From [Clostridium] clostridioforme AGR2157 (GTDB lineage Bacteria; Bacillota; Clostridia; Lachnospirales; Lachnospiraceae), in the NCBI RefSeq assembly GCF_000424325.1, contig NZ_KE384163.1, positions 28,521 through 92,520 of the forward strand: a stretch of DNA of 64,000 nt. The letters are read 5' to 3'. The notes below the pieces were generated by a model. It was not told the origin of the DNA, searched no databases, and worked only from the letters and a program-made list of their open reading frames with translations. Below, one piece after another: positions 8,429-17,779 of this stretch; position 1 is the first letter of the stretch; each line of letters starts with the position of its first letter. Both the position numbers and the translations under genes were made by a program.

Positions 8429-9770
8429 CAGCAGATTTTTAAGGAAGGCGCTTATGATTGCCTGTCCCGTGGCTCTGCAGGGAATGCTTAACACAGTGGT
8501 AAATCTGGTGGATACCCTGATGATTGGAACCATGGGGGCCACAGCCATAGCGGCAGTGGGACTGGCCAATAAGTTCTTCTTTGTTTTTTCGCTTCTGGTA
8601 TTCGGAATTGTCAGCGGAAGCGGCGTACTGGCGGCCCAGTTCTGGGGAAACGGCGATTTAAGGAGCATACGGAAGGTCCTGGGACTTTCCATCCTTTTGG
8701 CCCTGACAGGGGCCTTGTTCTTCGTTGTGCCGGCCCTTATGTCACCCCAATCCGTCATGCGCATATTTACCACCAGCCATGACAGCGTGGAGCTGGGGGC
8801 AAAGTATTTAAAGATAGCGGTTTTAACCTACCCCTTTTTAGCCATGACCAATGTATATGTGGCCATACTCAGGGCGGTGAACAAGGTTATATTCCCTGTC
8901 ATAAGCAGCTGTATAGCCATTTTGATTAATATCTGCCTGAATTATGTGCTGATTTTCGGTAAGTTTGGCGCACCGGCCATGGGAGTGTCCGGCGCGGCCG
9001 TGGCCACCCTTATAGCAAGGACGATTGAGATTGCGCTGATTCTGGGGTACGTGTACGGAAAAAAGCTTCCGGTGGCCTGCGGACTCAGGGAGCTGTTTGG
9101 CTGGAGCGGCCTGTTCATCAGCCAGTTTTTCAGGACGTCAGCACCTGTCATTGCCAATGAGTTTATGTGGGGGCTGGGCACTACCATGTATTCCCTGGCC
9201 TACGGGCGCATGGGAGACGAGGCGGTGGCGGCCATCACCATCGCCACCACCATTCAGGATATCCTGGTGGTGCTGTTTCAGGGCCTGAGCGCGGCCACTG
9301 CCGTTATCCTGGGCAATGAGCTGGGGGCGGGCCATCTCAAACGGGCGGAGAAGTATGCGGTGCATTTCTTTATCCTCCAGTTCATTGCCACGGTAGGCGT
9401 GGCTGTGGTGCTGATTGGAATTCGGTGGCCCATCATCAGCCTTTACAACATCACGCCTGAGGTGGCCCGGAACGTAAGCCTGTGCATCCTGATTTTTGCG
9501 GCCTACATGCCGGCGAAGATGTTTAATTATGTCAATGTGGTGGGCGTGTTGAGAAGCGGAGGCGATACCAAGATGTGTCTGTTCCTGGATACCAGCGGCG
9601 TGTGGTTTATCGGCGTACCCCTGGCGTTTTTGGGAGCCCTGGTGTGGAGGCTGCCTATCTATACAGTGTATGCGCTGGTGATGACGGAAGAGGTATATAA
9701 GGCTGTGCTGGGATATATACGGTACAGGCAGAAGAAGTGGCTCAGAAACCTGGCGGCGGAGGTGGGGTGA
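8388..9770 (+). CDS. MATE-family multidrug/metabolite exporter
   Basis: A 460-aa protein with twelve hydrophobic segments in two similar halves, the MATE layout. The N-terminal half has NTVVNLVDTLMIGTMGA, close to the family's usual LxNxVDxxxVG motif, and the second half has the matching QGLSAATAVILGNELGAG. Members use a Na+ or H+ gradient to expel drugs or metabolites; the substrate here is unknown. It overlaps the end of the CNNM gene by 41 bp and has only a weak ribosome site, so it is probably coupled to it. ATG 8418 is an alternative start. Confidence 0.9.
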   Translation: MMQLIESTKEMFRDSRFLRKALMIACPVALQGMLNTVVNLVDTLMIGTMGATAIAAVGLANKFFFVFSLLVFGIVSGSGVLAAQFWGNGDLRSIRKVLGLSILLALTGALFFVVPALMSPQSVMRIFTTSHDSVELGAKYLKIAVLTYPFLAMTNVYVAILRAVNKVIFPVISSCIAILINICLNYVLIFGKFGAPAMGVSGAAVATLIARTIEIALILGYVYGKKLPVACGLRELFGWSGLFISQFFRTSAPVIANEFMWGLGTTMYSLAYGRMGDEAVAAITIATTIQDILVVLFQGLSAATAVILGNELGAGHLKRAEKYAVHFFILQFIATVGVAVVLIGIRWPIISLYNITPEVARNVSLCILIFAAYMPAKMFNYVNVVGVLRSGGDTKMCLFLDTSGVWFIGVPLAFLGALVWRLPIYTVYALVMTEEVYKAVLGYIRYRQKKWLRNLAAEVG

Positions 9771-9867
9771 GCCGGGCAGGGGGCTGAAACAAAGGGTTTG
9801 CGGGCGGCATTCGAGCCAGTGTCTAAGCCCGGCATCTCCTGCGGGCAATTAAGGGAGAGAATTTTTC

Positions 9868-9896
9868 TTGCCATATAAAAAAAATCGTGTTAATAT
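9868..9896 (+). promoter_or_regulatory. Promoter of the yebC-type gene
   Basis: TTGCCA (9868-9873), 17-bp spacer, TAATAT (9891-9896), 84 bp upstream of the chosen start. Confidence 0.55.
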
Positions 9897-9980
9897 AGAA
9901 AAGATGTGTATAAAATACAGCAGAGGGCCGTATTTGAACGTATAAACCATAAAAGAAGAAACAGGAAAGGATGTTTACCA

Positions 9981-10709
9981 ATGTCAGGACATTCAAAGTT
10001 TGCCAACATTAAGCATAAGAAAGAGCGCAACGACGCTGCCAAGGGCAAGATCTTCACTGTCATCGGCCGTGAGATTGCAGTCGCTGTAAAAGAGGGCGGA
10101 GCAGATCCGGCCAACAACAGTAAGCTGAGGGACGTTATCGCCAAGGCAAAGGCCAACAACATGCCCAATGATACCATTGACCGCGGCATCAGAAAGGCGG
10201 CAGGCGATGCCAACTCCGTGAACTACGAGACCCTTACATACGAGGGATACGGCCCCAACGGCGTGGCTATTATCGTGGATACACTGACCGACAACAAGAA
10301 CCGCACGGCTGCCAATGTGAGGAGCGCCTTCACCAAGGGCGGCGGCAACGTAGGCACACCGGGAAGCGTGTCCTATATGTTTGATAAAAAGGGACAGATT
10401 ATCATCGACAAGGAAGAATGCGGCATGGATCCGGACGAACTGATGATGCTTGCCCTGGACGCGGGAGCAGAGGATTTCTCCGAGGAGGAGGACAGCTACG
10501 AGGTCGTTACGGCGCCTGAGGATTTCAGCGCTGTGCGCGAGGCACTGGAGGCCCAGAGCATTCCCATGATGCAGGCGGATGTGACCATGATTCCCCAGAC
10601 ATGGGTGGAGCTGACCGATGAGGATGATATTAAGAAGTTAAACCGTACACTGGATTTGCTGGATGAGGATGACGATGTCCAGGCCGTGTACCATAACTGG
10701 GATGAATAA
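9981..10709 (+). CDS. yebC: YebC/PmpR/TACO1-family protein
   Basis: A 242-aa protein with the family start [18 protein letters not shown] and the diagnostic [19 protein letters not shown] and [15 protein letters not shown] segments. Family members are described as transcription regulators and, more recently, as ribosome-associated factors aiding translation of proline-rich sequences. The frame is open 25 codons further upstream, but the ATG at 9981 follows GGAAAGGATG and matches the family start. It is a single-gene unit with its own promoter and a terminator at 10778-10824. Confidence 0.95.
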   Translation: MSGHSKFANIKHKKERNDAAKGKIFTVIGREIAVAVKEGGADPANNSKLRDVIAKAKANNMPNDTIDRGIRKAAGDANSVNYETLTYEGYGPNGVAIIVDTLTDNKNRTAANVRSAFTKGGGNVGTPGSVSYMFDKKGQIIIDKEECGMDPDELMMLALDAGAEDFSEEEDSYEVVTAPEDFSAVREALEAQSIPMMQADVTMIPQTWVELTDEDDIKKLNRTLDLLDEDDDVQAVYHNWDE

Positions 10710-10777
10710 ACACGGGCATTGCCCAAATGGAGCGCAGCTAAGTTAGAGGGTTGTGCTGCGTTGGTACTATGAAATGG

Positions 10778-10824
10778 AAAGTCCCCTGCGGCAGGTTATC
10801 ATGATCTGCTGCAGAGGACTTTTT
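10778..10824 (+). terminator. Rho-independent terminator of the yebC unit
   Basis: Imperfect hairpin whose arms start AAAGTCCCCTGCGGCAG and end CTGCTGCAGAGGACTTTTT, with an 11-base loop and a T run, 69 bp after the stop. Confidence 0.75.
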
Positions 10825-10852
10825 GTCATAGAAAAGGCGGATTTGAGTCTTT

Positions 10853-11440
10853 TTACGGTATAATTAAGCTGAGCAGGATTACCAGAATCAGGGAACAGAG
10901 GGAGAGGAATGCGGTGATGAACGTCCATGTTCTCAATGTTTGGCCTTCAGTCATAGACCAGCCAGAAACCGCTGTCATTTACATGGGAAGCGGCCACTGA
11001 ACCAGCGGCAATCGCCAATACAACCAGAGCCCTCTGCATTTTCGATACAGGTGAGATAGCGAGCAAAGGGCTGACAATACCGGCTGCTGTTATCATAGCC
11101 ACCATGCCGCTGCCCTGGCTGACTCTTATAAATACAGCAACCAGATACCCCAAAATGATGGGTGGGAGGCCGATGGTTTCCACTGATTGTGCTATGACAT
11201 CTCCCGCACCGCTGTCCAAAAGTATCTGTTTAAACACGCCTCCGGCTCCGGTTACCAGAATGATTAATCCTACGGGCAGGAACGCTTTAGAGGATATTTC
11301 GTATAAATCTTCTTTGTGAAAGCCTCTGCGCTTCCCGAGAGTGTAAAATGAAAGCAATACAGCAATTAACAAAGCAATGTAGTAGTACAAAAAGTTTGTA
11401 ATACCAAAAATAAAGTAGTAAGATAAGCTTGAGGTGATTA
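10853..11440 (-). pseudogene. GntP-family gluconate permease, decayed remnant
   Basis: On the minus strand a frame with LLIAVLLSFYTLGKRRGF and VAASHVNDSGFWLV is the C-terminal third of a GntP-type H+ symporter (about 440 aa when intact). The frame stops just after GFWLVYD at 10947. The true C-terminus, MTEGQTLRTWTFITAFLSLC, continues in another frame down to the TAA at 10853-10855, so a few codons were lost with a frameshift. The similarity fades upstream of about 11440 and the N-terminal 250 residues are gone. It lies next to the sugar-acid TRAP operon and may be the superseded permease of that locus. Confidence 0.8.
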
Positions 11441-11729
11441 ATATGCGTCCAAGAAAATATCAATAAGGAACGTTCCGTATCCATTACAGATGCAACAGTA
11501 TCTCATTTAAAAAAGTATGGGGAAATATCTCAAGAGTCATCAATAATTTTACCATAAATCAGTGAGGAGTTGTTTTATTTTGTAGCAAAAAGAATCCCGT
11601 ATTTATGCGGTTTCTGGCGTACGCAAACGCCTAAAAAGTAAACAAAATGGAAAGGAGTACAAAAGAAAATGTAGAATTTTGAGTTTGGAAATATGTGTCT
11701 GCCACTGTTAAATCAGGAAGATCCCTTCA
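11441..11729. other. AT-rich stretch without an intact gene
   Basis: No intact gene. On the plus strand a short open run around 11464-11560 reads INKERSVSITDATVSHLKKY and looks coding-like but has no start or recognisable match. It is probably scrap from the same rearrangement that removed the front of the GntP gene. Confidence 0.4.
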
Positions 11730-11757
11730 TTGACAAGAAATCTAGAAGTGTTATAAT
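11730..11757 (+). promoter_or_regulatory. Promoter of the gntR-type regulator
   Basis: TTGACA (11730-11735), 16-bp spacer, TATAAT (11752-11757). The regulator's operator starts 10 bp after the -10, at about the transcription start. Confidence 0.8.
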
Positions 11758-11766
11758 TAAGACAAG

Positions 11767-11777
11767 TTGTCAGACAA
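11767..11777. promoter_or_regulatory. GntR/FadR-type operator 1 (autoregulation)
   Basis: TTGTCAGACAA is a perfect palindrome (TTGTC-A-GACAA) in the form typical of FadR-subfamily GntR sites. It lies between the -10 and the start codon of the regulator and touches the ribosome site, so binding should block the regulator's own expression. A copy differing at one base lies at 12511-12521. Confidence 0.7.
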
Positions 11778-11788
11778 GGAGTGAAAAT

Positions 11789-12469
11789 ATGATTATAACA
11801 CATTCAAATGTCACGGAGCAGTTGGTTAGCTATTTTAAGGAAAATATAGTATCAGGAGCATGGAAAGTAGGAGAAAAGATTCCTTCGGAAAACCAGCTGA
11901 CAGAGACACTTGGGGTAAGCCGGGCAAGTGTGCGGACGGCGATTCAGCAGATGGTTGGTCTTGGTATATTGGAAAGCCGGCACGGAAAAGGTACATATGT
12001 TATGGATAATCAGGTAGACGAGATGTCTGCCAATAAAGGAAAGATTACAGCCCAGGATTGCAAGGATTTGCAGAAAGTGCTGGAGTTCAGAAGGATTGTG
12101 GAGACAGAGGCCTGTTATCTGGCGACCAGATATGCTACTGACGAGTTTATAAATGAACTTCAGCGGTGTCTGGACACTATGGCATCCAATAAAGTGAACA
12201 AAGAAAACTTTATTATGGCTGATACGGCGTTTCATGAACTTATCTGCCGGGAATCCCGGAATCCATTACTTGAAAAAAGTATGAGCAAGGTTTTTGAGGA
12301 GGCGTGTAAGGATCAGGGAAGGACATATGAACTGTTTGGATTTAAGGATGGTATCTATTATCATACGCTGATTTTGAATGCGATTCGATCCGGGGATGCC
12401 AAGAGGGCGAGAGAATGTATGTATGAGCATTTACAGGTAGCGATTGATAAGCTTAACGAGCCGGAGTAA
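11789..12469 (+). CDS. GntR-family regulator, FadR subfamily
   Basis: A 226-aa protein. Residues about 5-72 form the GntR winged helix (GEKIPSENQLTETLGVSRAS, then GILESRHGKGTYV). Residues about 90-215 are an all-helical FCD ligand-binding domain with the metal-site-like EFRRIVETEACYLA, D-x3-H in DTAFHELIC, and later His residues. The start is ATG 11789 after AAGGAG; the open frame upstream contains the promoter. It most likely senses a sugar acid or its product and represses itself and the dehydratase/TRAP operon. Confidence 0.9.
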   Translation: MIITHSNVTEQLVSYFKENIVSGAWKVGEKIPSENQLTETLGVSRASVRTAIQQMVGLGILESRHGKGTYVMDNQVDEMSANKGKITAQDCKDLQKVLEFRRIVETEACYLATRYATDEFINELQRCLDTMASNKVNKENFIMADTAFHELICRESRNPLLEKSMSKVFEEACKDQGRTYELFGFKDGIYYHTLILNAIRSGDAKRARECMYEHLQVAIDKLNEPE

Positions 12470-12510
12470 TTACGGGAATGGGCATTTTGAGCCATTATTT
12501 AAGAAAGTAC

Positions 12511-12521
12511 TTGTCAGACGA
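12511..12521. promoter_or_regulatory. GntR/FadR-type operator 2, in front of the sugar-acid operon
   Basis: TTGTCAGACGA differs by one base from the perfect palindrome in front of the regulator. It sits in the 77-bp gap before the dehydratase gene. No convincing -10/-35 pair could be assigned in this short gap. Confidence 0.6.
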
Positions 12522-12546
12522 CTAACAAGAAGAAGGAGGGATTAAT

Positions 12547-13794
12547 ATGTCAGTTACCATCGAAAGAATCAGAGTCATAAGCACGGCACCGGAGGGCATT
12601 AATCTTGTGGTAGTTAAGGTTGAGACAAATCAGCCCGGGTTATATGGACTCGGCTGTGCAACCTTTGCCTACCGCCATTTGGCTGTGAAAACCATAGTGG
12701 AGGAATATCTGGACCCTTTGCTAAAAGGAAGGGATGCGGAGAGTATCGAGGAGCTGTGGCAGCTGATGCATCAGAATGCTTACTGGCGCAATGGGCCGGC
12801 GGAGAACAATGCAATCTCCGGGGTGGATATGGCTCTTTGGGACATTAAAGGGAAGCTGGCCGGGATGCCGGTATATCAGCTATTTGGTGGAAAATGCCGT
12901 CAGGGGATTCCTGTTTACCGGCATGCGGATGGACGGGACTTAGACGAGCTGTGTGAAAATATACAAAGGTTTCAGGAAATGGGAATCAGAACAATCCGAT
13001 GCCAGTGCGGCGGCTACGGAGGGGATGCATATGGAAGCACGCCGAAGGATTCCCCCGCTAATTCTCTGCCCGGAGTTTATCTGGATTCCAGATCCTACAT
13101 ACGTGACACAGTGAATCTGTTTGAAGGCATCCGAAGCAAGATTGGATATGAGATGAATCTGGTCCATGACGTCCATGAGCGCATTGCCCCGGTGGAGGCG
13201 ATTCGTCTGGCAAGACTGCTGGAACCTTATGATTTGTTCTTCCTGGAAGATCCGGTGCCTATCGAGCAGACGGAATGGCTGCGGCAGCTGCGTCGGCAGA
13301 CCTCTATTCCGATTGCAGAGGGTGAGCTGTTTAACAACCCCGCCGAATGGAAAATGCTGATTACAGAACATCTGATTGATTTTATACGGGTACATATTAG
13401 TCAGATTGGAGGAATCACTCCCGCCAGAAAGCTTCAGATATTTGCCGAGCAGTTCGGGATAAGGACGGCATGGCACGGACCTGGAGATATGTCTCCCCTG
13501 GCGCATGCAGCGAATATTCACATCGACCTGGCGGCTCCGAATTTTGGCGTTCAGGAATGGTCCGGCATTGAGCCACCCAACTTTGTGATTCAGGATTTGA
13601 AGGGACCCCATGGAGCGCTTTTGGAAGTATTTCCGGGGCTTCCTGAATACAAGGATGGTTATGTATATGCCAATGATAAGCCGGGACTGGGGGTTGATTT
13701 GGATGAAAAGGAAGCTGTTAAGTACCCTTGCGAGAATACGGTGACCACATGGACGCAAACCAGAAGGAAAGATGGAGCGCTGCAGACACCATAG
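12547..13794 (+). CDS. Enolase-superfamily sugar-acid dehydratase, ManD/RspA type
   Basis: A 415-aa member of the mandelate racemase/enolase superfamily, closest in style to D-mannonate/D-gluconate dehydratases (ManD, RspA). Visible metal ligands are D208 in LVHDVHER, E234 in FFLEDPV and E260 in IAEGELFN; H210 and H310 (AWHGPGDMSP) are likely acid/base residues. It should convert a hexonate to its 2-keto-3-deoxy acid. It leads the operon with the TRAP transporter and two dehydrogenases. Which hexonate it uses cannot be read from sequence; ManD members vary from efficient to nearly inactive. Confidence 0.88.
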   Translation: MSVTIERIRVISTAPEGINLVVVKVETNQPGLYGLGCATFAYRHLAVKTIVEEYLDPLLKGRDAESIEELWQLMHQNAYWRNGPAENNAISGVDMALWDIKGKLAGMPVYQLFGGKCRQGIPVYRHADGRDLDELCENIQRFQEMGIRTIRCQCGGYGGDAYGSTPKDSPANSLPGVYLDSRSYIRDTVNLFEGIRSKIGYEMNLVHDVHERIAPVEAIRLARLLEPYDLFFLEDPVPIEQTEWLRQLRRQTSIPIAEGELFNNPAEWKMLITEHLIDFIRVHISQIGGITPARKLQIFAEQFGIRTAWHGPGDMSPLAHAANIHIDLAAPNFGVQEWSGIEPPNFVIQDLKGPHGALLEVFPGLPEYKDGYVYANDKPGLGVDLDEKEAVKYPCENTVTTWTQTRRKDGALQTP

Positions 13795-13840
13795 ATATGG
13801 GCGAATCAAATTGAGCAAAGTGAAAGGAGCGGATAATAGC

Positions 13841-14851
13841 ATGATAAGAAAACAGATTGCAGGTTTGCTTGTGGTGACGGCATTGATTGCGGGGAGCGCA
13901 AGTATCTATAAGGATTCACGCCCTCCACAGTCGGAGGATGGGGTTATCACCTTAAGGATGGCGCAGACATCATCAGAGACAGGCGCAATCGGGCAGTCCA
14001 TGAATGCATTTGCCGATAAGATTTATGAGAGAACCGGAGGGAAATATAAAATAGAGGTTTATCATAACGGGCAGCTGGGGGCGGAGATTGACACGATTGA
14101 GGGGTGTCAGATGGGAACCATTGACATTGCTGTTGTAAATCAGTCCACCCTTGGAAATTTTATTCCGGATTTTCCGGCACTTGATATTCCATATTTAATT
14201 ACATCTACGGATCAGGCGGATCAGGTATTTCTGGGAGAAATAGGAAATTATTTTCTGGATGAACTTTCTGGAGTGCAGCTTTATGGCCTGGGAATCTGGG
14301 AGTCAGGATTTCGAAATTTGACAAACAGCAAGGCAGATGTGAATTCTGTGGATGACATAACAGGACTTAAGATCCGGACTATGGAAAACCAGATTCATAT
14401 TGCATTTTGGAAAGCGTTGGGGGCGGATGCCACTCCCATGGCGTGGGGAGAGGCCTACACGGCTTTGCAGCAGGGAGCGCTGGATGGACAGGAGAATCCT
14501 TCTACAGTAATACTGACCAACAACGTGGCCCAGGTCAATAAACATATGGCGGTGACTGAACATGCGTATTCTACTGTATTTTTGGTAATGAGCCCCGCAA
14601 CGTGGGCATCCCTGGATGAGGAAATGAAACAGGTTTTCCAGGATACGGTTATGGAATGCGGTCTCGAGGAACGAAAGCTTAGCAGGAAAATGGATGCGGA
14701 AGCAGTTGAGCAGCTCAAGGAACAGGGAATGGTGGTTACATATCCGGATAAACAGCAGTTTACCGAAGCGGCAGCATCCCTTTATGGTGAATGGGAAAAG
14801 CAGTATGGAGATATCATGTCCCAGATTCAGGCATTGCAGAATAAACAATAG
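13841..14851 (+). CDS. TRAP transporter solute-binding protein (DctP family)
   Basis: A 336-aa extracytoplasmic receptor. The N-terminus MIRKQIAGLLVVTALIAGSA is a signal peptide without a lipobox cysteine. The mature part shows the DctP pattern: FADKIYERTGGKYKIEVYHNGQLG, then the ligand-binding Arg/Asn region KIRTMENQIHIAFWKALGAD, and GQENPSTVIL. It captures an organic or sugar acid and hands it to the membrane subunits next in the operon. ATG 13841 has AAAGGAG upstream; the frame extends into the previous gene but lacks a site there. Confidence 0.92.
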   Translation: MIRKQIAGLLVVTALIAGSASIYKDSRPPQSEDGVITLRMAQTSSETGAIGQSMNAFADKIYERTGGKYKIEVYHNGQLGAEIDTIEGCQMGTIDIAVVNQSTLGNFIPDFPALDIPYLITSTDQADQVFLGEIGNYFLDELSGVQLYGLGIWESGFRNLTNSKADVNSVDDITGLKIRTMENQIHIAFWKALGADATPMAWGEAYTALQQGALDGQENPSTVILTNNVAQVNKHMAVTEHAYSTVFLVMSPATWASLDEEMKQVFQDTVMECGLEERKLSRKMDAEAVEQLKEQGMVVTYPDKQQFTEAAASLYGEWEKQYGDIMSQIQALQNKQ

Positions 14852-14861
14852 GAGGCATAGG

Positions 14862-15353
14862 ATGAAGGGGATAAAAAGTGTTTTTATAAAAATGCAAAGA
14901 ATTAATACGGTCATAATCAGCCTGGCTCTGTTGGCTATGGTAGGAGTGGTATTTATCCAGACATTCTGCCGCTTCGTTATTTTTAGGAGCTTGTCATGGT
15001 CTGAAGAGTTGTCCCGCTACCTCTTTGTGACATTAATTGTTCTGGGAGTAAACCTGGCAATTACCAATCATCTGTTTGTCAGGATTGAGATAATTGACAA
15101 TTATTTGAAGGGAACGGCAGCAGTTATGATGAATTTGATTCGTAAATTTATCATGATATATGTAAATATTGTGTTTGTTTACAGCAGTTTTAAACTGATT
15201 CTAATTGGGGCTTACCAGACCAGCCCGGCTATGAGGATTCCCATGAGCCTTCTTTACGGTATTATATTCATTGGCTTTGCCATGAATGTATTTGCCAGTC
15301 TGATTGATCTGTATGAGACATATGTAAGAGTCCCCGAAGAGGAGGTAAAATAA
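14862..15353 (+). CDS. TRAP transporter small permease (DctQ family)
   Basis: A 163-aa protein with four hydrophobic segments and the DctQ signature WSEELSRYLFVTLIVLGVNL. It forms the transport complex with the DctM subunit. The start ATG follows TAGGAGG ten bases after the DctP stop. Its stop overlaps the DctM start by one base (TAATG), indicating translational coupling. Confidence 0.92.
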   Translation: MKGIKSVFIKMQRINTVIISLALLAMVGVVFIQTFCRFVIFRSLSWSEELSRYLFVTLIVLGVNLAITNHLFVRIEIIDNYLKGTAAVMMNLIRKFIMIYVNIVFVYSSFKLILIGAYQTSPAMRIPMSLLYGIIFIGFAMNVFASLIDLYETYVRVPEEEVK

Positions 15354-16639
15354 TGGATACGGCAGCTATTGCATTAATCGTTGCATTGATTGTCACCATG
15401 GCCTGCGGCCTGGAAATCACATGGTCCCTGGGACTGGCCTGTATTGTGGCGGTACTATTGGACCCCAACCTTACATTTGTTGTAATATCACAGCGCATCT
15501 TTGCAAATTCAAACAGTTTTTCCATGCTGGCAATTCCGGCATTCATCCTGGCGGGAGATATTATGTCCAAGGGAGGGCTTTCCAAGCGGCTGGTGGCATT
15601 TGCGGACTCGCTTGTAGGATGGATTTCCGGTGGGATTTCGCTGGTTTCCATCGTTGCCTGTACATTTTTTGCGGCCATTTCAGGTTCTTCCGTTGCAACA
15701 ACGGCAGCCATCGGCGGTCTGATGTACCCGGAGATGTCTAAGAGAGGGTATCCGGAGGATTATTCAGCGGCGGTACAGGCCATTGGCGGTACGCTGGGAA
15801 TCGTGATTCCGCCCAGTATTGTGCTGGTAATCTACGGCAACATTACGGGAACGCCGGTAGGGGATTTGCTGATGGCGGGAGTGATTCCGGGGGTGATATG
15901 CTGCATCTTTCTGTGCATCTATGCCTACTACAAAGCAAAAAAATATAAGTTTCCCAAAGCGGAAAAATTCTCATTTAAACGATTTCTCCATTCTTTTAAA
16001 GGTGCAATCTGGGCTCTGGTCATGCCGGTTATCATCCTGGGCGGAATTTACGCCGGAATCTTCACCCCGACGGAATCGGCGGTCATTGCTGTGGTGTATG
16101 GAACCCTTGTATGTTTGTTCATATATCGGGAAGTAACCTTTAAAAGCATATGGGAAATCATCCAGTCCACGGCGGTGGGAACGGCTAACCTGATGATACT
16201 GGTGGTGACGGCCCAGATGTTTGGCTGGCTGATAACCTATTATAAGATTCCGCAATTTGTAACCCGGTTTATGCTGTCATATGTATCCGGAAAATATATG
16301 TTCTGGGGAATTATCATTCTGCTTTTGATCGTCTGCGGCATGTTTTTGGAAGTAGGTGCCACGAATCTGATTCTGGCCCCGATTCTGGCTCCGATTGCAG
16401 CTGCTTTTGGGATAGACCCGGTACATTTTGGTCTTGTATTTGTATTCCTTTTGGCGATGGGACAGGCAACGCCGCCTTTTGGAACATGCCTGTTCGTATC
16501 ATGTGGAATCAGTAAGCGGTCAGTTGGTGCGGTTTCCAGGCAGATTGTTCCATTCATACTGGTAGAAATCATGTGCGGTGTTCTGTTTGCTATGGTGCCT
16601 GTATTGTCAACCCTATTGCCCAACCTGATATCAGGTTAA
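15353..16639 (+). CDS. TRAP transporter large permease (DctM family)
   Basis: A 428-aa protein with about twelve membrane segments and typical DctM motifs: FAAISGSSVATTAAIGGLMYPEM (given here only as landmark near residue 105), GIVIPPSIVLVIYG and TPTESAV. It carries the substrate across the membrane driven by the Na+/H+ gradient. It closes the P-Q-M set and is followed after 48 bp by the alcohol dehydrogenase. Confidence 0.94.
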   Translation: MDTAAIALIVALIVTMACGLEITWSLGLACIVAVLLDPNLTFVVISQRIFANSNSFSMLAIPAFILAGDIMSKGGLSKRLVAFADSLVGWISGGISLVSIVACTFFAAISGSSVATTAAIGGLMYPEMSKRGYPEDYSAAVQAIGGTLGIVIPPSIVLVIYGNITGTPVGDLLMAGVIPGVICCIFLCIYAYYKAKKYKFPKAEKFSFKRFLHSFKGAIWALVMPVIILGGIYAGIFTPTESAVIAVVYGTLVCLFIYREVTFKSIWEIIQSTAVGTANLMILVVTAQMFGWLITYYKIPQFVTRFMLSYVSGKYMFWGIIILLLIVCGMFLEVGATNLILAPILAPIAAAFGIDPVHFGLVFVFLLAMGQATPPFGTCLFVSCGISKRSVGAVSRQIVPFILVEIMCGVLFAMVPVLSTLLPNLISG

Positions 16640-16687
16640 AAGACCTGACATTGATTCACAAAATAAATAAAATGTAGGAGGCTCATA

Positions 16688-17728
16688 ATGAAAGAAGTAA
16701 TGAAAGAAGTAGTAGTGGAAGAGCCACACAAGGCAGAAGTGAGGGAAGTACCGGTGCCGGAACTCTCCGGAGAGAACGAAGTATTGATTCAGATGAAATC
16801 CGCGGGTGTGTGCGGCAGTGATCACCATATCTATCACGGTCTGAATCCGTGTTCTACCTATCCGCGTATTCCGGGACATGAAAATGCCGGAGTGGTGGTT
16901 AAGGCGGGCAGTGCGGTTACCAATGTTAAGGTGGGCGACCATGTAATTGTAGACCTGATTTCCACCTGTGGAACCTGTTATCAGTGCCGGATTGGAAGAA
17001 AAAATGTGTGTGAACATGTGCGGGTCAGAGGTTCAGGCGCAGATGGCGGCTGGAGAGAATATTTTACGGCTCCCGCATCCGAAGTGTACAAAATTGATGA
17101 TTCGGTGGATTGGAAAGATGCCGCCCTTGTGGAACCGTATGCTATCGGTGCCCATTGCACTGACCGCGCCAGGATTGTTCCGGAGGATGTGGTATTCATC
17201 CTTGGCGCAGGCACCATTGGTTCCATTATTCTTCAGACCTGTAAAGCGAAAGGATGCCAAATGGTCATTTGCTGCGATATTGATGATGTATCTTTGCAAC
17301 GCGCGAAGGAATACGGCGCCGACCATGTAATCAATTCAAAGACGGAGGATGTAGTGAAACGGGTGGCGGAGATTACCCATAACCATGGTGTTACGGTGGC
17401 ATTTGACTCAGCTTGTTTTCCGGGGTCCCTTACCATGTGTATGCAACCGGGAATCCTTTGTAATGCCGGACGTATGGTTCCTCTGGGTTTCTCTACCGCA
17501 AAGGAAGAGATTACACAGGCCATGATTAACCAGAGGGAACTTGATGTGATTGGTTCCAGGATGTCCTGCTTCCAATTCGAACCTACTATCCAGAGAATGG
17601 AGAACGGGGAATTTAATACAAAGGGGATTGCAACCATGTTTATCCCCTTCAGTGAAATAGACAAGGTATTCTATTATATGGATCATCCATGTACGGAATC
17701 AAAGAAAATGGTAATTTTGTTTGACTGA
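16688..17728 (+). CDS. Zinc-dependent medium-chain alcohol/polyol dehydrogenase
   Basis: A 346-aa MDR enzyme. The catalytic zinc ligands are C42 (AGVCGSDHH) and H64-E65 (GHENAG). The structural zinc cysteines are C94, C97, C100 and C108 (STCGTCYQCRIGRKNVC), and the NAD-binding motif is FILGAGTIGS at about residue 170. Relatives oxidise sorbitol, threonine, idonate or hexonates at a secondary alcohol. In this operon it is likely to oxidise or reduce a sugar acid ahead of the dehydratase. Strong AGGAGG site upstream. Confidence 0.9.
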   Translation: MKEVMKEVVVEEPHKAEVREVPVPELSGENEVLIQMKSAGVCGSDHHIYHGLNPCSTYPRIPGHENAGVVVKAGSAVTNVKVGDHVIVDLISTCGTCYQCRIGRKNVCEHVRVRGSGADGGWREYFTAPASEVYKIDDSVDWKDAALVEPYAIGAHCTDRARIVPEDVVFILGAGTIGSIILQTCKAKGCQMVICCDIDDVSLQRAKEYGADHVINSKTEDVVKRVAEITHNHGVTVAFDSACFPGSLTMCMQPGILCNAGRMVPLGFSTAKEEITQAMINQRELDVIGSRMSCFQFEPTIQRMENGEFNTKGIATMFIPFSEIDKVFYYMDHPCTESKKMVILFD

Positions 17729-17779
17729 CAGAGAAGCTGATTCATACAACTATATTCAATAAAAAAGGATCGTATAAAA

